A stretch of 64,000 nucleotides of DNA from Isoetes taiwanensis (GCA_021234155.1 JAJEKV010000093.1:2093712-2157711); one strand, 5' to 3'; counted from the first letter of the stretch, positions 48,901 through 59,293 are shown. Numbers and translations are program-made. Notes: generated by a model from the letters alone, not told the origin.

Positions 48901-50029
48901 AAATAAACAAAACAAAATAAGCCAGGCTTCAATTTGACTTGGCAGTTGGCAAACGGTAGCAATTAAACAAGTTAACTACACGCGCCATGGTTGCTGGCCA
49001 ATCTGTTGACTTACTAGAACTAATTCACACAATCAAGAGAAGGCAGAAAGGCATCTAACAATAGAGGGGCCACAGACTGCAGCAGCAGACTCTTGTAAAA
49101 GCATAAAAGGGACATCTAGATCTCGCCCAAGGTAATTTTGAATCGTTTAATCCTGTCTCAAGGCCATGACATAGTCTTGGATTAATGACCTGCACTGTGC
49201 AAGGGATAACTTCTTAAGAATACTTTAGCTTTCTTGCTTGAAAATAACACAAACCTGCTGGAAAGTCTTCCTGCTGTAAGATGCCACTAAGTGAGAAATG
49301 TCAGACGACACGCACTGCTGAATATGCTGCCGAAATGTGTCCAACGAACTTTTATCTGCCCTGAATGCCTGGACAGAAGCTCCTGCACACTCAGCTAAGC
49401 GAGCAACCTTTCCAAATGTGATGCCTACGTCTTTGACTCTTTCAAGAGGTTCACAACAATCTAACATGGACTCGTCAAACCATCGCCATGGTCCTGTGAG
49501 TAGTTTAAAGAATAAGCGCATAGAACTCAAGGTCAGAAACTTTTGAAAATGCAATCTTGATAATTCCAAAATCGATTGGCTTACTCCACCAATCCCTATT
49601 AATTATTAATTATAGATAACGACATGTACTAGCCTATACATTCCATAAGTAGACTTCCAACTGCATTCCATATTCGATTAAATCTCCTAATTCTCAAAAA
49701 TACACTAGGTAAATTTGAAATACCTTTCCATTTGCGGCCTGGATCAACAGAAAGTGCATTGAGCACAACAGACAATGAGGTTAGTCCACAAAATGCAGGC
49801 TCAGCTTGAGTCTGAAAATGGGCAATTAAATTGAAGAATCCTTCCATTGTTCCCTCTTGAATTGCCTCTCTAAAAATTTGCTGTCACACGTTAATAACAG
49901 GTTATAGTCTCCAATGTCTAGCTGATATGAAAGGGGATCGGTAAAATAACTCACCTTGCCATTAGAGGAGGTGAAATCAATGGCTGGTGGAGAAGGAAGG
50001 ACGCGCTTGTAAAATCCTGCTACTGCCAT
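45939..50029 (-). CDS. PCS: Phytochelatin synthase (glutathione gamma-glutamylcysteinyltransferase), eight exons, intact
   Basis: This cytosolic papain-fold transpeptidase makes phytochelatins from glutathione to chelate Cd and other metals. Exons on the minus strand are 49955-50029, 49724-49880, 49255-49493, 48688-48851, 47220-47271, 46817-47035, 46175-46633 and 45939-45995. All junctions are GT-AG and phases agree, giving 1422 nt and 473 residues, near the usual ~485. It opens [19 protein letters not shown]. The catalytic triad is C56 ([10 protein letters not shown]), H162 ([12 protein letters not shown]) and D180 ([15 protein letters not shown]), the same numbering as Arabidopsis PCS1. The C-terminal half has clustered Cys (GCTC, ACC, GCC, KCGGLC) thought to sense metals. 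It ends [16 protein letters not shown]. Exon 5 (52 nt) is the least conserved. The start is set by family alignment, although the frame is open upstream. Confidence 0.93.
47457..47745. repeat. ~155-bp tandem duplication inside PCS intron 4
   Basis: Two diverged copies start near 47480 and 47635. They share 'GAGCAGGTTCT.CACT.ATCT', 'AATGCT', 'AAAAGCAACT' and 'GGATAATGT'. They explain part of the unusual length (1416 bp) of intron 4; the other introns are 74-403 bp. Confidence 0.65.
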
Positions 50030-51544
50030 GGCTGATGATCGAAGAGAACAGTGATCGAATTCTGCTAAAAACTGATCCTTCAGACTTGAACTACAACCAG
50101 GGCCGGCAAACTCCTCTTTGAGCTGCTGGCAAAGGTAAGATTTGCAAAGCAGTTTAAAATTATGAAACATTTGCGGACAGGCAAGTCCCAATCGTGGTTC
50201 CGCTTTAGGGTTTAGGCTAGAGGAGATTCTTACCTCCATTATTTTCTCACTTTTTAATATCATGATTGCTATCAAAAATTTTATTGAAAAAAAAAAAACA
50301 AGGTGTTGCGCACGAGGGTTCCCAAGTGGCCCTGAGGTGTGGCGTGACATTAAAATCTCTTCTTCTTCTTCTTCTTCTCTCCGACCAGCATGTAGCTCTG
50401 ACATTGGTGGTTGCATGAGTTCTTTTATAATAAATTGGGTATTTAGCAATTGGCCATAACCAAAAGCATGCAATCTTGCGACTTTTGCTTTTCATTGGGA
50501 CGTTAGAGGAAAATGTTGAAACTTCAATGTTCAGATTGTCAAAGCTTCATAGATTATTCTGAGTTTCTCCCCTATTATTGTGTATGTGCAAATGCCTATG
50601 TTGGAACCATATGGTTGCAGCATCAGGTTCTATTCAAGATAGCCAAAGTATTAGGCAGCATGGTAATACAGGGACCATACCTTATCTCTAACCCATACCT
50701 CATCTCTAATCCATACCAATTTTTTTTGCTAAACCATTGGATTATAAACCATTGGATTTGTTAAATACGAATAAACACGTAAAATACGTGCAAATAGAAG
50801 CATCTGAATGCGCCAGAGCTTCAATTTGAAAAGCTCTGGCGAAGCAACAAAGATCCGGAGGTAGAATGAACAACGGAATCGCGTCTACACAAATTCGGAA
50901 CGAAATCCGAAAATAAGAAACTGCAGCAGACCGCAAATTTGGCTGGAGCTTCCTGCGTCCGCCATACCTGGCCGTTGCCGTGCTCAATCCCCTTGCTTCC
51001 AGCTCATACTTTTCTTGCTCGAATCATGAAGCAAAATAGAAAAGAATGCCACAACAGAGCCTAAACAGAACAGAACAGAGTCTGCATCCTAGACCAGAGC
51101 TTCAAGCCCAGTTCGACGGTGCAAAAAAAAACTCAAAAAACCATGTTCAAGAAAGCCTGTTCAAGAAAACCATGTTCAAAAAACCCTGTTCAAGAAAGCC
51201 ATCGCTGTCCAAAGAAAGCCATCGTTGTTCATGCTTGTGCAAGAGATCCATGTCCGGTGGTTATGGCAGATGCATGAATCGCAGGCCCTGAGAGTGGCGA
51301 CCAAAAAAAGAACAATCCCACTTTTTAAAATTGACCATTAACAAAAAGAAAATTAAACCAAATCCAAACCATTAAAAAAGGCTTATACCCTTAAAAAAAG
51401 ACCCCACGGGATCTTTTGCGGACCTTACCTTTGTTGTTTTTGAAGAGTCTTAGATGTGGCAATTGCCAGACATAGCAGCATTATTAGACTTTTTGAATGA
51501 AATACTACATGTCTAAAATCTGCAATAAATTGTTATTGAAACTT
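50030..51544. other. Upstream region of PCS and intergenic sequence
   Basis: The first ~440 bases upstream of the PCS start stay open in the same frame (see findings). A CTTCTT microsatellite lies at 50359-50379. Beyond it, 50513-51300 has only short frames. A minisatellite of 'CATGTTCAAGAAAGCC'-like units lies at about 51140-51235. No gene is supported. Confidence 0.45.
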
Positions 51545-51550
51545 CTTCTT

Positions 51551-52330
51551 TTTTTTTTTTTGGAAGGACGACAATCTATTATCAAGGAAAATCAAGATAC
51601 ATACACGGGACCTGTGACATGGGACTCAAAACCAAGATGAAATAGTCCACTAGGCAAAACCACCCATACACAGTATATAATCATACTCCTTGTGCCACCT
51701 TGAGGCGTTTAATAGCCTCATCACAATCAACATGATCTGCGACATCGAGATGATCATCAACAGACATCAAATTATCATGCCACTGAATAGTACGAGGTAG
51801 GATAGGCTCATGAGATGACATAACAGACTTCTTCCTTGCTGCCTTCTTCCAATTGACCTGTTGCCAAGACTCTTTAGCGCACTGAAGATTAGGACCATCA
51901 GCCATAACAATCTCAGAAGCATGAGAAGCAGAAGCAACAATGTGGAGAGGAGTAGGAAATATAGCTTTAGCTGATGATGCTAATGACCACATTATTGGAA
52001 CTATATATAGAGCATCTTCCATAGCCGAGGAATGCAAAGCAACTGGCAAAGGTTGCTCATGAATAGATGAAGAAATAATAACAGGAGCTTGAACCTGAGA
52101 AGAATGTTGAACAGATGCCTGAGATGCACGATTACCTCGACAAAAGTTAGCAAAAGCCTCCTTATCAGGAAACAAATGGGCTAATTCTGGACCATTCAGA
52201 AGCTTAAGATCCAACTTCTTATATCAAGGCCCACTCTTCACAACTATACAGTCTGGTAAATGCGAGTCCATTGACATAGAAACACAAATCCTTGGACCAT
52301 TCATGATGGAGTGTGAGATATGAACCCCAA
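51551..52330 (-). mobile_element. Truncated LINE fragment with A-tail
   Basis: On the minus strand the segment ends in 'AGATTGTCGTCCTTCC' plus an A run (T run at 51548-51561), a typical plant LINE 3' end. The open frame 51681-52214 encodes 177 residues beginning DLKLLNGPELAHLFPDKEAF and ending in basic clusters (QVNWKKAARKKS). Upstream, PRICVSMSMDSHLPDCIVVK resembles the strand after the DUF4283 region of LINE ORF1. A TGA separates the two, so the copy is 5'-truncated and broken. Confidence 0.55.
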
Positions 52331-52905
52331 GTCCCGTTGCAATTGCAGCTAGAAATTTATGAGCCAATTAGGTCATGTGCGGGCTATTAGGTCATTGTTA
52401 TTGAAACATGTGCAGGCTCCTCCAGAGATCAAGGTTACATGAGGAAATTCATCATGGCCTACATCAAAGAAAGCAGGAATAGATGTTGGATCTCATGATA
52501 TTTCATTGCCAGAGCCATTCAGACAACACTAGACGATAGGTTACAGCATATATGTGCTATTAATCGGGTGCACAATACATGTGGCTATTCATTTATATGT
52601 GGTCTATCAATCTTTGCATGGAGAAACATTGCAAGTTCTAGCACTCCAAAACCTTGCCTTTCTATATATTTGCTTATTGTAGTTCGATAGATAATTGCAG
52701 AAAAAAGGCAGAGTCAGGATGAGTTTTATCTTGCTGCTGCGATTATATAGTGAATAAACATTATATGTTATCCATTATGTCTTTGTGCTCAAGCACAGGC
52801 ATTGGTCCACCAGCTTGAGGACGTCCTTTCTTATGCAAGAAAAGGAGGTGACCGGATAAGTTTGCATTATTTTCGGGGTTAAAATATTCTTACCCTGGTT
52901 TTGGT
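52331..52905. other. AT-rich intergenic, nothing recognised
   Basis: No gene, RNA or repeat recognised before the GGAATCAC array. Confidence 0.4.
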
Positions 52906-53435
52906 GATTCCATCGCGGTGAATACTTTCCCGCGGAATCACAGACCCTCCGGGAACGGGATCCGTTCTGGGGGCACCGTTTTCCGTACCTGACAAACATG
53001 TGTACTCTCTGATGGATCGCAGCCGTCCGTCTGCAGGGTGCATCGTGGCCGTCCGTTTTTATACCTCCCCGCGGAATCACAACGGGTTGATTCCACGGGA
53101 GGGAATATTGTCCACGATATCCCGTCAGGCGGAATCACCACGTGAACTATTCCGTCCGGCGGAATCACCGATTTGCAATTCCACCAGACGGAATCACCAC
53201 AGGTGAATTCCGTCCGGCGGAATCACCAACGGTCAATTCTGTCCGGCGGAATCACCAAAATATAAATTCCGTCCTGCGGAATAACCAAAATATAATTCCG
53301 TCCGGTGGAATCACCAAGATACAATTCCTCCCGGCGGAATCACCAAAATACAATTTCGCCCAGCGGAATCACCGCTATATAATTCCTTTCGGCGGAATCA
53401 CTAAATCGTGAATCAACGGGATGGAATCACCGCCA
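52906..53435. repeat. Palindromic minisatellite: CGGAATCACC...ATTCCGTCCGG units
   Basis: From about 53120 to 53435 roughly eleven units of 28-31 bp follow one another. Each combines 'CGGAATCACCAAAATATA' with 'ATTCCGTCCGG', so neighbouring units form the palindrome ATTCCGTCCGGCGGAAT. Sparser copies extend left to about 52906. Isolated relatives lie at 53660-53670 and 58555-58765, on the two sides of the Ulp1-type gene. The A/T spacers are variable while the palindrome is conserved, suggesting selection on a binding site or hairpin. Confidence 0.85.
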
Positions 53436-53676
53436 CTGAAGGACGCATCCAGGCCGTCCATGCCACGTCGGCATGGAATATCCGTCGCTATTTTATATAA
53501 AAAGCTTATTTAGGGCCCATCATTCGAAGGAACTTTTTAATTCAATGCCAAACGCCAGCTATTATTAGCAGTACACTGCTATTTGACAGGGGAATGATTG
53601 CAGAGTCATAACCGTATCACCGCATGCCACGTCAACCCATAAAGGATAGTGATCCTGTCCGAAGGAATCACAACCG

Positions 53677-53686
53677 TTGGCGCCAA
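53677..53686. promoter_or_regulatory. E2F-type palindrome TTGGCGCCAA
   Basis: The perfect 10-base palindrome, with extra A after it, matches the core of plant E2F/DP sites (TTTSSCGC). It is 110 bases upstream of the first ATG (53797) of the zinc finger-Ulp1 gene. One short motif can occur by chance. Confidence 0.3.
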
Positions 53687-54068
53687 AAAATCCCTCTCTC
53701 TCGGTGTTTTATCAGAATTCTATCTCAGAGCTTCGTTCCGGCGCCTCCGTTCCTGCCGCTCCTCCAGGTTTTGGGCCAGTTGGAGGCGCAGGTCCCATGG
53801 CGGATCTTCTATCTGTGGAGGCTAAGGTTATTAGTCGAGCGGCCGACTTATTTCCAGGTCTTTGGGGGAGCCCTCAGTATCCCCGAGCTCCGTTCCGGCA
53901 GCAGGTAAAGAAAAGGCTGATTGCAAGGATTCAGCAGAAAAAGTTGATTGCAAGGAGCCCGAAATAGATACAGGGGAGGATGCCGTGGAGAACCCTCCTC
54001 GGGAAAATGCCGGATACATGGATGATGAAATCCCAAACTGGAGATTGGATCGGGGAGATGGCCGGTGG

Positions 54069-54410
54069 TGTCAAGATATATGTGATATCGAGACCACCAT
54101 CTTGCTGCTTGACAGCACTGACAGCACTCAGCACAGAGGTGCTGACTATGTGCTGAATCAGCACTTCATCAGCACCTACGCCAGCCCACCCACTTGCCTT
54201 AATTAGCTACGGCACCGACTTGCCTTAATTAGTTACGGCATAATTAGGTGTGGTTGGTAACGGGGAGCAGTTATTATCTACTGCCCCTTTTTATATCTTG
54301 TATTCATACTTACGTTGAACACAATTTCCATTTGCCTTTGTTTTGGGAGCTTGCGCTCTCGGATATTGGTGTGCATCCCCTTCTGTCCCTTTCTTGGTGC
54401 AAGGTGTGCT
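54069..54410 (+). repeat. 5' LTR
   Basis: It matches the 3' LTR from 54069 to 54402. The last 8 bases (GGTGTGCT where CCTTGACA is expected) differ, and the usual tRNA-complementary primer site is not obvious just after. This suggests a small deletion or rearrangement at the LTR-leader junction. Confidence 0.85.
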
Positions 54411-54436
54411 GAGATTGATTCAAGATCAACACAGCA

Positions 54437-55966
54437 ATGGAGAAGGATGCAAGCTACAACCAGATTACCTTCCCTGGCGGTCATGCGATTCAAATCTTTG
54501 ATGGCACAGGTTTCCAGCAATGGAAAAGCAGAATGATCTTCATTCTCAAGGATGAAGGAGTTTGGGAAATTGTCAATGGCCAAGAACCTGCACCAGATGC
54601 CAAGAATATCGCTGATTTGCATGCTTGGCAGCGCCGAGATGACAAGGCGATGGCATATATTGGGCTCTCTTTCGCTGACTCTATCCTTGATGAGTTCAAG
54701 CAAGAGAACAGCCACGATTTGTGGCATGCTCTTATTGAGAAGCATGACCAAAAGACCCATAAGATTGGGCACTTGTATGCAGAGGTGATGGATATGTGCT
54801 GGGACGAGACTGCTGAAAGTCTTGACGAGTTCTCGGATCACATGAAGCACACCTTCCAGCAAATTGAAGCTTTTGGAGAAGAGCATCAGATCTCACAGTC
54901 GATGCAACTATTTTTCTTCCTTAGGTCACTACCTAATGCATTTGATTCTTTGTGCAGCAGCTTCATGCAAGACAAAGATATGAGCTTTCATCAAGCAATC
55001 ACTTCTATTAAGAAGGAGATCATGATGAGGCAAGATGCAGGTAAAGATGATCATGTCACTCTCTTTGCAGCAGGGCATTCAAAGACTCAAACTACCCTAA
55101 ATGGGGATGAGCATGATGAGGAGGAGAAGCACATTGGCAGTAGATTATCTCTTCCTATTAAGCATGAAGTAGTGGATTTAGATCCTTCTACTTTGTGGAT
55201 ATCAGACGATGCAGTAGCACCCAATAAATGGATGCCAATTTCTGATATTCCAGCACCTTCTAAGCAAGGATTAATAGATACCTCAGCCATTGAGCTAGAA
55301 TATCTTGATGTGGCCTTCGTCTCCCCATTTTCAGGCAATGTAGCAACACTTCATCAAGTGGCATTCAGTTCTGATACTTTGGCGGCATTTATACAAGGAC
55401 GCACTCAGGTTCTAACACATGATCAGCTGATTTTTCTGTTCGGATTACAGAAACTTCCAGCACTTACAGCACTTCCAACACTTCCAGCACATGTTATGAC
55501 ACTCAACTCTATTATGTTTCCAGATCAAGGAGGAGACCTTAATTCACTTGATTGTGAAGGAGTTGAATATGCATCATATATAATCATGATTCCAAAGCAA
55601 GGAGGAGTAGTTAACTCTTTACTTCTAGCAACACTTGATCAAGGTCAAGCGAAGGTATTAAGGTTTGATTTCCATGAAGAATTTCAACTTAGCATTGTTG
55701 GAGTAGCTGCATTTGTGGTTATTAAATCCACAAGCCGTAACGGAGTAATCATCTTTGATACTTCTATTGCCTATATCGAGGATATGCATGAAAGCAATTT
55801 TCGTCTTCCTCTTGGCAAAACAATTATGGATATCAAAGACAAACTCTATCGACTTATTGTTCCTGATACAATGGTTGATCAACAGGTCTATTTACCTATC
55901 AGAGAGAATAGAGCTGATCTCTTCATGCAAACTTGGGTTTTGAGCCTTTCAGATGACCCTGATTAA
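54437..55966 (+). CDS. Copia gag-like protein with degenerate C-terminal extension
   Basis: This is 509 codons from the first ATG after the LTR. Residues about 1-200 are a UBN2/Copia-type gag (FDGTGFQQWKSRMIFILKDE, then HDLWHALIEKHDQKT and LDEFSDHMKHTFQQI), the capsid-forming part. No CCHC knuckle is seen. Residues about 235-509 are not a known enzyme. DLDPSTLWISDDAVAPNKWM vaguely recalls the segment leading into the protease. RNGVIIFDTSIAYIEDMHES with KLYRLIVPDT resembles a gag-pre-integrase stretch. Two QGG..NSL repeats lie between. The frame is unbroken, consistent with recent mobility. The protein could package non-autonomous RNA; that is inference. Confidence 0.75.
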   Translation: MEKDASYNQITFPGGHAIQIFDGTGFQQWKSRMIFILKDEGVWEIVNGQEPAPDAKNIADLHAWQRRDDKAMAYIGLSFADSILDEFKQENSHDLWHALIEKHDQKTHKIGHLYAEVMDMCWDETAESLDEFSDHMKHTFQQIEAFGEEHQISQSMQLFFFLRSLPNAFDSLCSSFMQDKDMSFHQAITSIKKEIMMRQDAGKDDHVTLFAAGHSKTQTTLNGDEHDEEEKHIGSRLSLPIKHEVVDLDPSTLWISDDAVAPNKWMPISDIPAPSKQGLIDTSAIELEYLDVAFVSPFSGNVATLHQVAFSSDTLAAFIQGRTQVLTHDQLIFLFGLQKLPALTALPTLPAHVMTLNSIMFPDQGGDLNSLDCEGVEYASYIIMIPKQGGVVNSLLLATLDQGQAKVLRFDFHEEFQLSIVGVAAFVVIKSTSRNGVIIFDTSIAYIEDMHESNFRLPLGKTIMDIKDKLYRLIVPDTMVDQQVYLPIRENRADLFMQTWVLSLSDDPD

Positions 55967-56050
55967 GCGACAGTCTTGACCAAGATTCAGATCTTATCTC
56001 CAGGAGGAGGAGACTGAGCATGGAGATGGCGATCTCTCATCAAGGAGGAG

Positions 56051-56392
56051 TGTCAAGATATATGTGATATCGAGACCACCATCTTGCTGCTTGACAGCAC
56101 TGACAGCACTCAGCACAGAGGTGCTGACTATGTGCTGAATCAGCACTTCATCAGCACCTACGCCAGCCCACCCACTTGCCTTAATTAGCTACGGCACCGA
56201 CTTGCCTTAATTAGTTACGGCATAATTAGGTGTGGTTGGTAACGGGGAGCAGTTATTATCTACTGCCCCTTTTTATATCTTGTATTCATACTTACGTTTA
56301 ATACAATTTCAATTTGCCTTTGTTTTGGGAGCTTGCGCTCTCGGATATTGGTGTGCATCCCCTTCTCTCCCTTTCTTGGTGCAACCTTGACA
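56051..56392 (+). repeat. 3' LTR
   Basis: 342 bases from TGTCAAG to CTTGACA, directly preceded by the polypurine tract CAAGGAGGAG and followed by the target duplication GGTGG. Confidence 0.9.
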
Positions 56393-58942
56393 GGTGGTAT
56401 TGTTTATTCGGTGGGTGCAGCAGTAGTTACTCGAAAAAATGGGATCTGGAGATCCACAGGCTCGCTAAGCATTCCATGAGCAATGATTACAAGCTGCCAG
56501 CACTCGCCAGAAGCAGGAAACCAATTGCTCCAGAAATGAGCAGGAGGAAGAGGAACATTGAATTGGTGAAGCTGGAGCGGAGCGCGGATGAAGATTATCT
56601 TTGACAGCATAATCTTAGGCGAATTTTGGTGAGGGCCAAGCGAAGGGCCGAAGCAATGGCAGATGAGCAGATTGAACACGGACTTCTTAATCCGGCTATG
56701 AGGTCTGCTTGGGCAATCAATAGGTGGAGATAAGGCAGACAGTAGAGGAAACTCTGGAGGAGCAGAAGAGGGAAGCAATTAGAAAAAAGATCGCCAGCAG
56801 GTTTGGTTTGACATTGGAAGAGATGAGGGCCGAGATTTCATTATCCAGAGAGCAAGCTCAGGTAGATAATGATGATTTGAAGGAATTGGCCTGTAAGGCG
56901 AGGAAGGAGAGTTGGCATCCCCCCCCTCCCAGGAAAGTGAGCAAGCTCCCACTCAGGAGCTCGCCGAGAACTCCAAGGAAGAAGAGAGTGGCAAAAAAAA
57001 TAGAGGACTGCGTAGCCCCTAACCACATAGTGTTTGAAACCTCCAGCTATATTCAGGGTTTGCGTGAGGCAATTCAATCAGCAGGACTCCTCGACCCCAG
57101 AGCAAAATCCAAAGAGGAGGGCACTTTAATTGAGATTCCCATGATGCATAGGCTAGAAGCCAGTTTGTTTAATTCTGTGTTTTCTTATCAATCAGGTCTT
57201 GTACATAGGAGGTGGACCTGTAACTTCACATTCAAATACATACTGACACTATGTAGCACAGCTATTCGGGTGGGCAAGAAATCATCAGCAGCAGAATTTC
57301 GGGTGTATGGCAACTTCGCCCAAGATTTCATGACAGTTCCCGGTCTTGGAGATGATGTGGATTGCAGAACCAATGAAGAATGTGTCGGTGCCTATCTCCT
57401 GTAAGTCACGGTTATAAGCACTACCCAAGCATTGCAATGCTTTGATTCGCTTACTATGTTGCTCTCTGCAGGGCCTTGATACATTCCATTCCCCAAAACA
57501 GAAGATCCCAGCATGTTTTTGTGCATCCCGCGGCCTTTGGCCTATTTTTGCAGAACAGTTTGGAAGGTCAATCAGGTGCATATGATATGTTTGCTAAATT
57601 AATCCCACCGAAACCCTTCTGTTTTAAATTCATTCATGGGCAATTGAACCTAAAATCCAGTTTTGCAATTGTTTGCAGCAATCACTGGAGCTTATTCATA
57701 TTGGTTTCAGACCCCGAGGCATGCCGAAGGCTCCAGACTCCTTGTCCAGTGTTGCTGCATTTGGATTCAACGTCGGGCATGCACTCGAGCTTGCACTGTT
57801 TTGCCACTTTGTGAGTTTACTTCTGCCCCTTTCAGGTCTATTTTTTGTTTCCTCTGATTCCTTTGGCCACAGATTCGTGTCCAACATTATGAAGAGGTGG
57901 AATTTCGAGTCCTCGAGATTGCACAATGCCTCCTGCATTTCTTTGAAGGTTCCTCAGCAAGAAAACACCCAGGATTGTGGTATTTACACGATTTGTTTCA
58001 TCAAGAGGTTCCTGCAGGATATGTGCAACACCAAAGACCAGTCTGTGGGTATTTTGTGTGTCCAATTTTATCTAATCTTATTCGAACTTCCTGCTAATTT
58101 TTCCGGTTGCAGGTTGTAGATACTTCCAAATGGTTTGGGCGTGCTGAGATCGACCAGACGAGGACCTCATTTGCAGTGATGCTACAAAAATTGGGAGACT
58201 GTGTCCAGCAAAGAAGAAGCACCTTCCACTTGCCCGAGGGAGATTGGAGTGAAACCGGTGGCCCTATGACCCGTTTAAGGATCAATGGCCCTTGATTTTA
58301 TTATGTGTGAATAGAACAGCAAAAATCCCAGCATTGCTGGGTTTAATCTGAATTCCCCACTGTATCCGAATTTGAATTCATTTGAATTTGAATTTGAATG
58401 TATTTGAGCGCGAATTGGAATGCTTGTTTCGAAAAATGTTTGAACTTCAATATTGGAATATGCCATAGATACCACCACTAAAAAAAGAGAATCTATACCT
58501 AATTATAATTTCTGGCCAACTTCGCATGGTATCTCTAAAGTTGTCATCTATCAGGTGGAATCACAAGATGGCGATTCCATGCCGTGGAATGTTCGCCACC
58601 ATCATTGCATGCCGCATGCATTAATTGTTTCTTCACGTCAAATGCCTGCCATTCTGACGGACATGAAACTAACGTACGCAATGGGGAATGAAACGGCGCT
58701 ACGTTAGCGGCTACACTGACGGACAATTTAGGGTCAAATCTAGGCCCGTAGGGGGTGATTCCACTCCACAAAATCATCCTTCGGCCGTCGGACCAGCACC
58801 CTCCTCTTCGTATTCACTCATAATTCCTTGGCTGTCGCTGTCAGGTCCAGCAACCTCTGTGCCTCTATAATTCGGTAAGAATCATGTTTGCCTGTTAAAC
58901 GAAATGATGGATGTTTTTATCATTTGTTGTTGAGTTCCAGGC

Positions 58943-59008
58943 ATGGCGGACTGCCCCCCAATAGCCATACTCGACGGCGTCCTCGTTGTGGACCTCGGAT
59001 TTCTACAG
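58943..59008 (+). other. Possible small exon with a GC splice donor
   Basis: After an acceptor-like TTCCAG (ending 58940) the frame reads MADCPPIAILDGVLVVDLG and then FLQ, and stops at CAG|GCAAGA, a permitted GC-type donor. The 'LDGVLVVDLG' phrase recalls the opening of class III CoA-transferases, but 22 residues cannot decide. No following exon was found. Confidence 0.2.
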
Positions 59009-59029
59009 GCAAGAATCACGTTAGACTTC

Positions 59030-59275
59030 TCACTTGTTCATAAACATTGTTTGCTGCTACAAATAAATCAGTTGACCACATAGAATATAACATAATTCAT
59101 TACTAGAAACCTTTGCCCGGCATTAATGGTTGATGTGTGGAGCAGGTATAATGACATCCAAAGATGTAATATAGTGTTAGAGGTCGGTTGACGTGTGGAG
59201 TAGGTATAATCACATCCAAAGATGTAATATAGTGTTAGCATGTGGAGTAGGTATAATCACATCCAAAGATGTATG
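59030..59275. repeat. Dispersed repeat in reverse orientation, with unoccupied TA target
   Basis: The reverse complement of 59030-59110 matches the array at 31480-31772 joined to 40578-40640 without interruption. The TA that flanks the 8.8-kb insertion corresponds to about 59086-59087. From 59130 three copies of 'GTGGAG.AGGTATAAT.ACAT' and 'CCAAAGATGTA' follow at ~55-bp spacing, matching 31381-31460 reversed. Confidence 0.85.
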
Positions 59276-59293
59276 GTGGCATGGCCACCGGGA

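Larger units (their letters stand above)
54069..56392 (+). mobile_element. Young gag-only LTR retrotransposon (Copia-derived, TR-GAG-like)
   Basis: The two terminal repeats begin TGTCAAG, and the 3' one ends CTTGACA, a perfect 7-base inverted terminus. The flanks GGTGG (54064-54068) and GGTGG (56393-56397) are a 5-bp target duplication. The interior (54411-56050) has one 509-codon frame with a Copia gag domain and no recognisable integrase or reverse transcriptase, so movement would depend on enzymes from elsewhere. A purine tract (CAAGGAGGAG) precedes the 3' LTR. The LTRs differ at about 4 of ~334 bases, so insertion is recent. It lies inside the zinc finger-Ulp1 gene. Confidence 0.9.
53797..58295 (+). 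pseudogene. C2H2 zinc finger plus Ulp1-type SUMO protease gene, split by an LTR element
   Basis: An acidic N-terminal frame (up to 54068) ends GDGRW. After the LTR element the frame resumes at 56398 with YCLFGGCSSSYSKKWDLEIH, then RLAKH. The finger is C-x4-C-x12-H-x4-H, begun just after the insertion point. A TGA (near 56603) and a frameshift (near 56720) follow. Then exons 56724-57400, 57472-57810, 57873-58044 and 58113-58295 join in phase. The C48 cysteine-protease core is complete: His in NHWSLF (57683-57685), Asp in LHLDST (57764-57766), Gln and Cys in NTQDCGIYT (57970-57978). Ulp1/SENP enzymes mature SUMO or remove it from targets. Ulp1-like genes are often carried by plant Mutator-like elements, and flanking GGAATCAC repeats hint at such a carrier. 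Confidence 0.75.

Noticed and set aside
52906-53435. CRISPR-like regular repeats
   Set aside because: The 28-31-bp periodicity is of a minisatellite; spacers are only ~6-10 A/T-rich bases and the setting is a plant genome.
53677-53967. Frame beginning at TTG as the true N terminus of the zinc finger-Ulp1 gene
   Set aside because: The codon is TTG within an E2F-like palindrome. The first ATG in that frame is at 53797, and the downstream acidic frame differs, so the N terminus is unresolved.
54315-54536. Small open frame across the end of the 5' LTR
   Set aside because: It overlaps the LTR and the gag start in another frame and has no domain.
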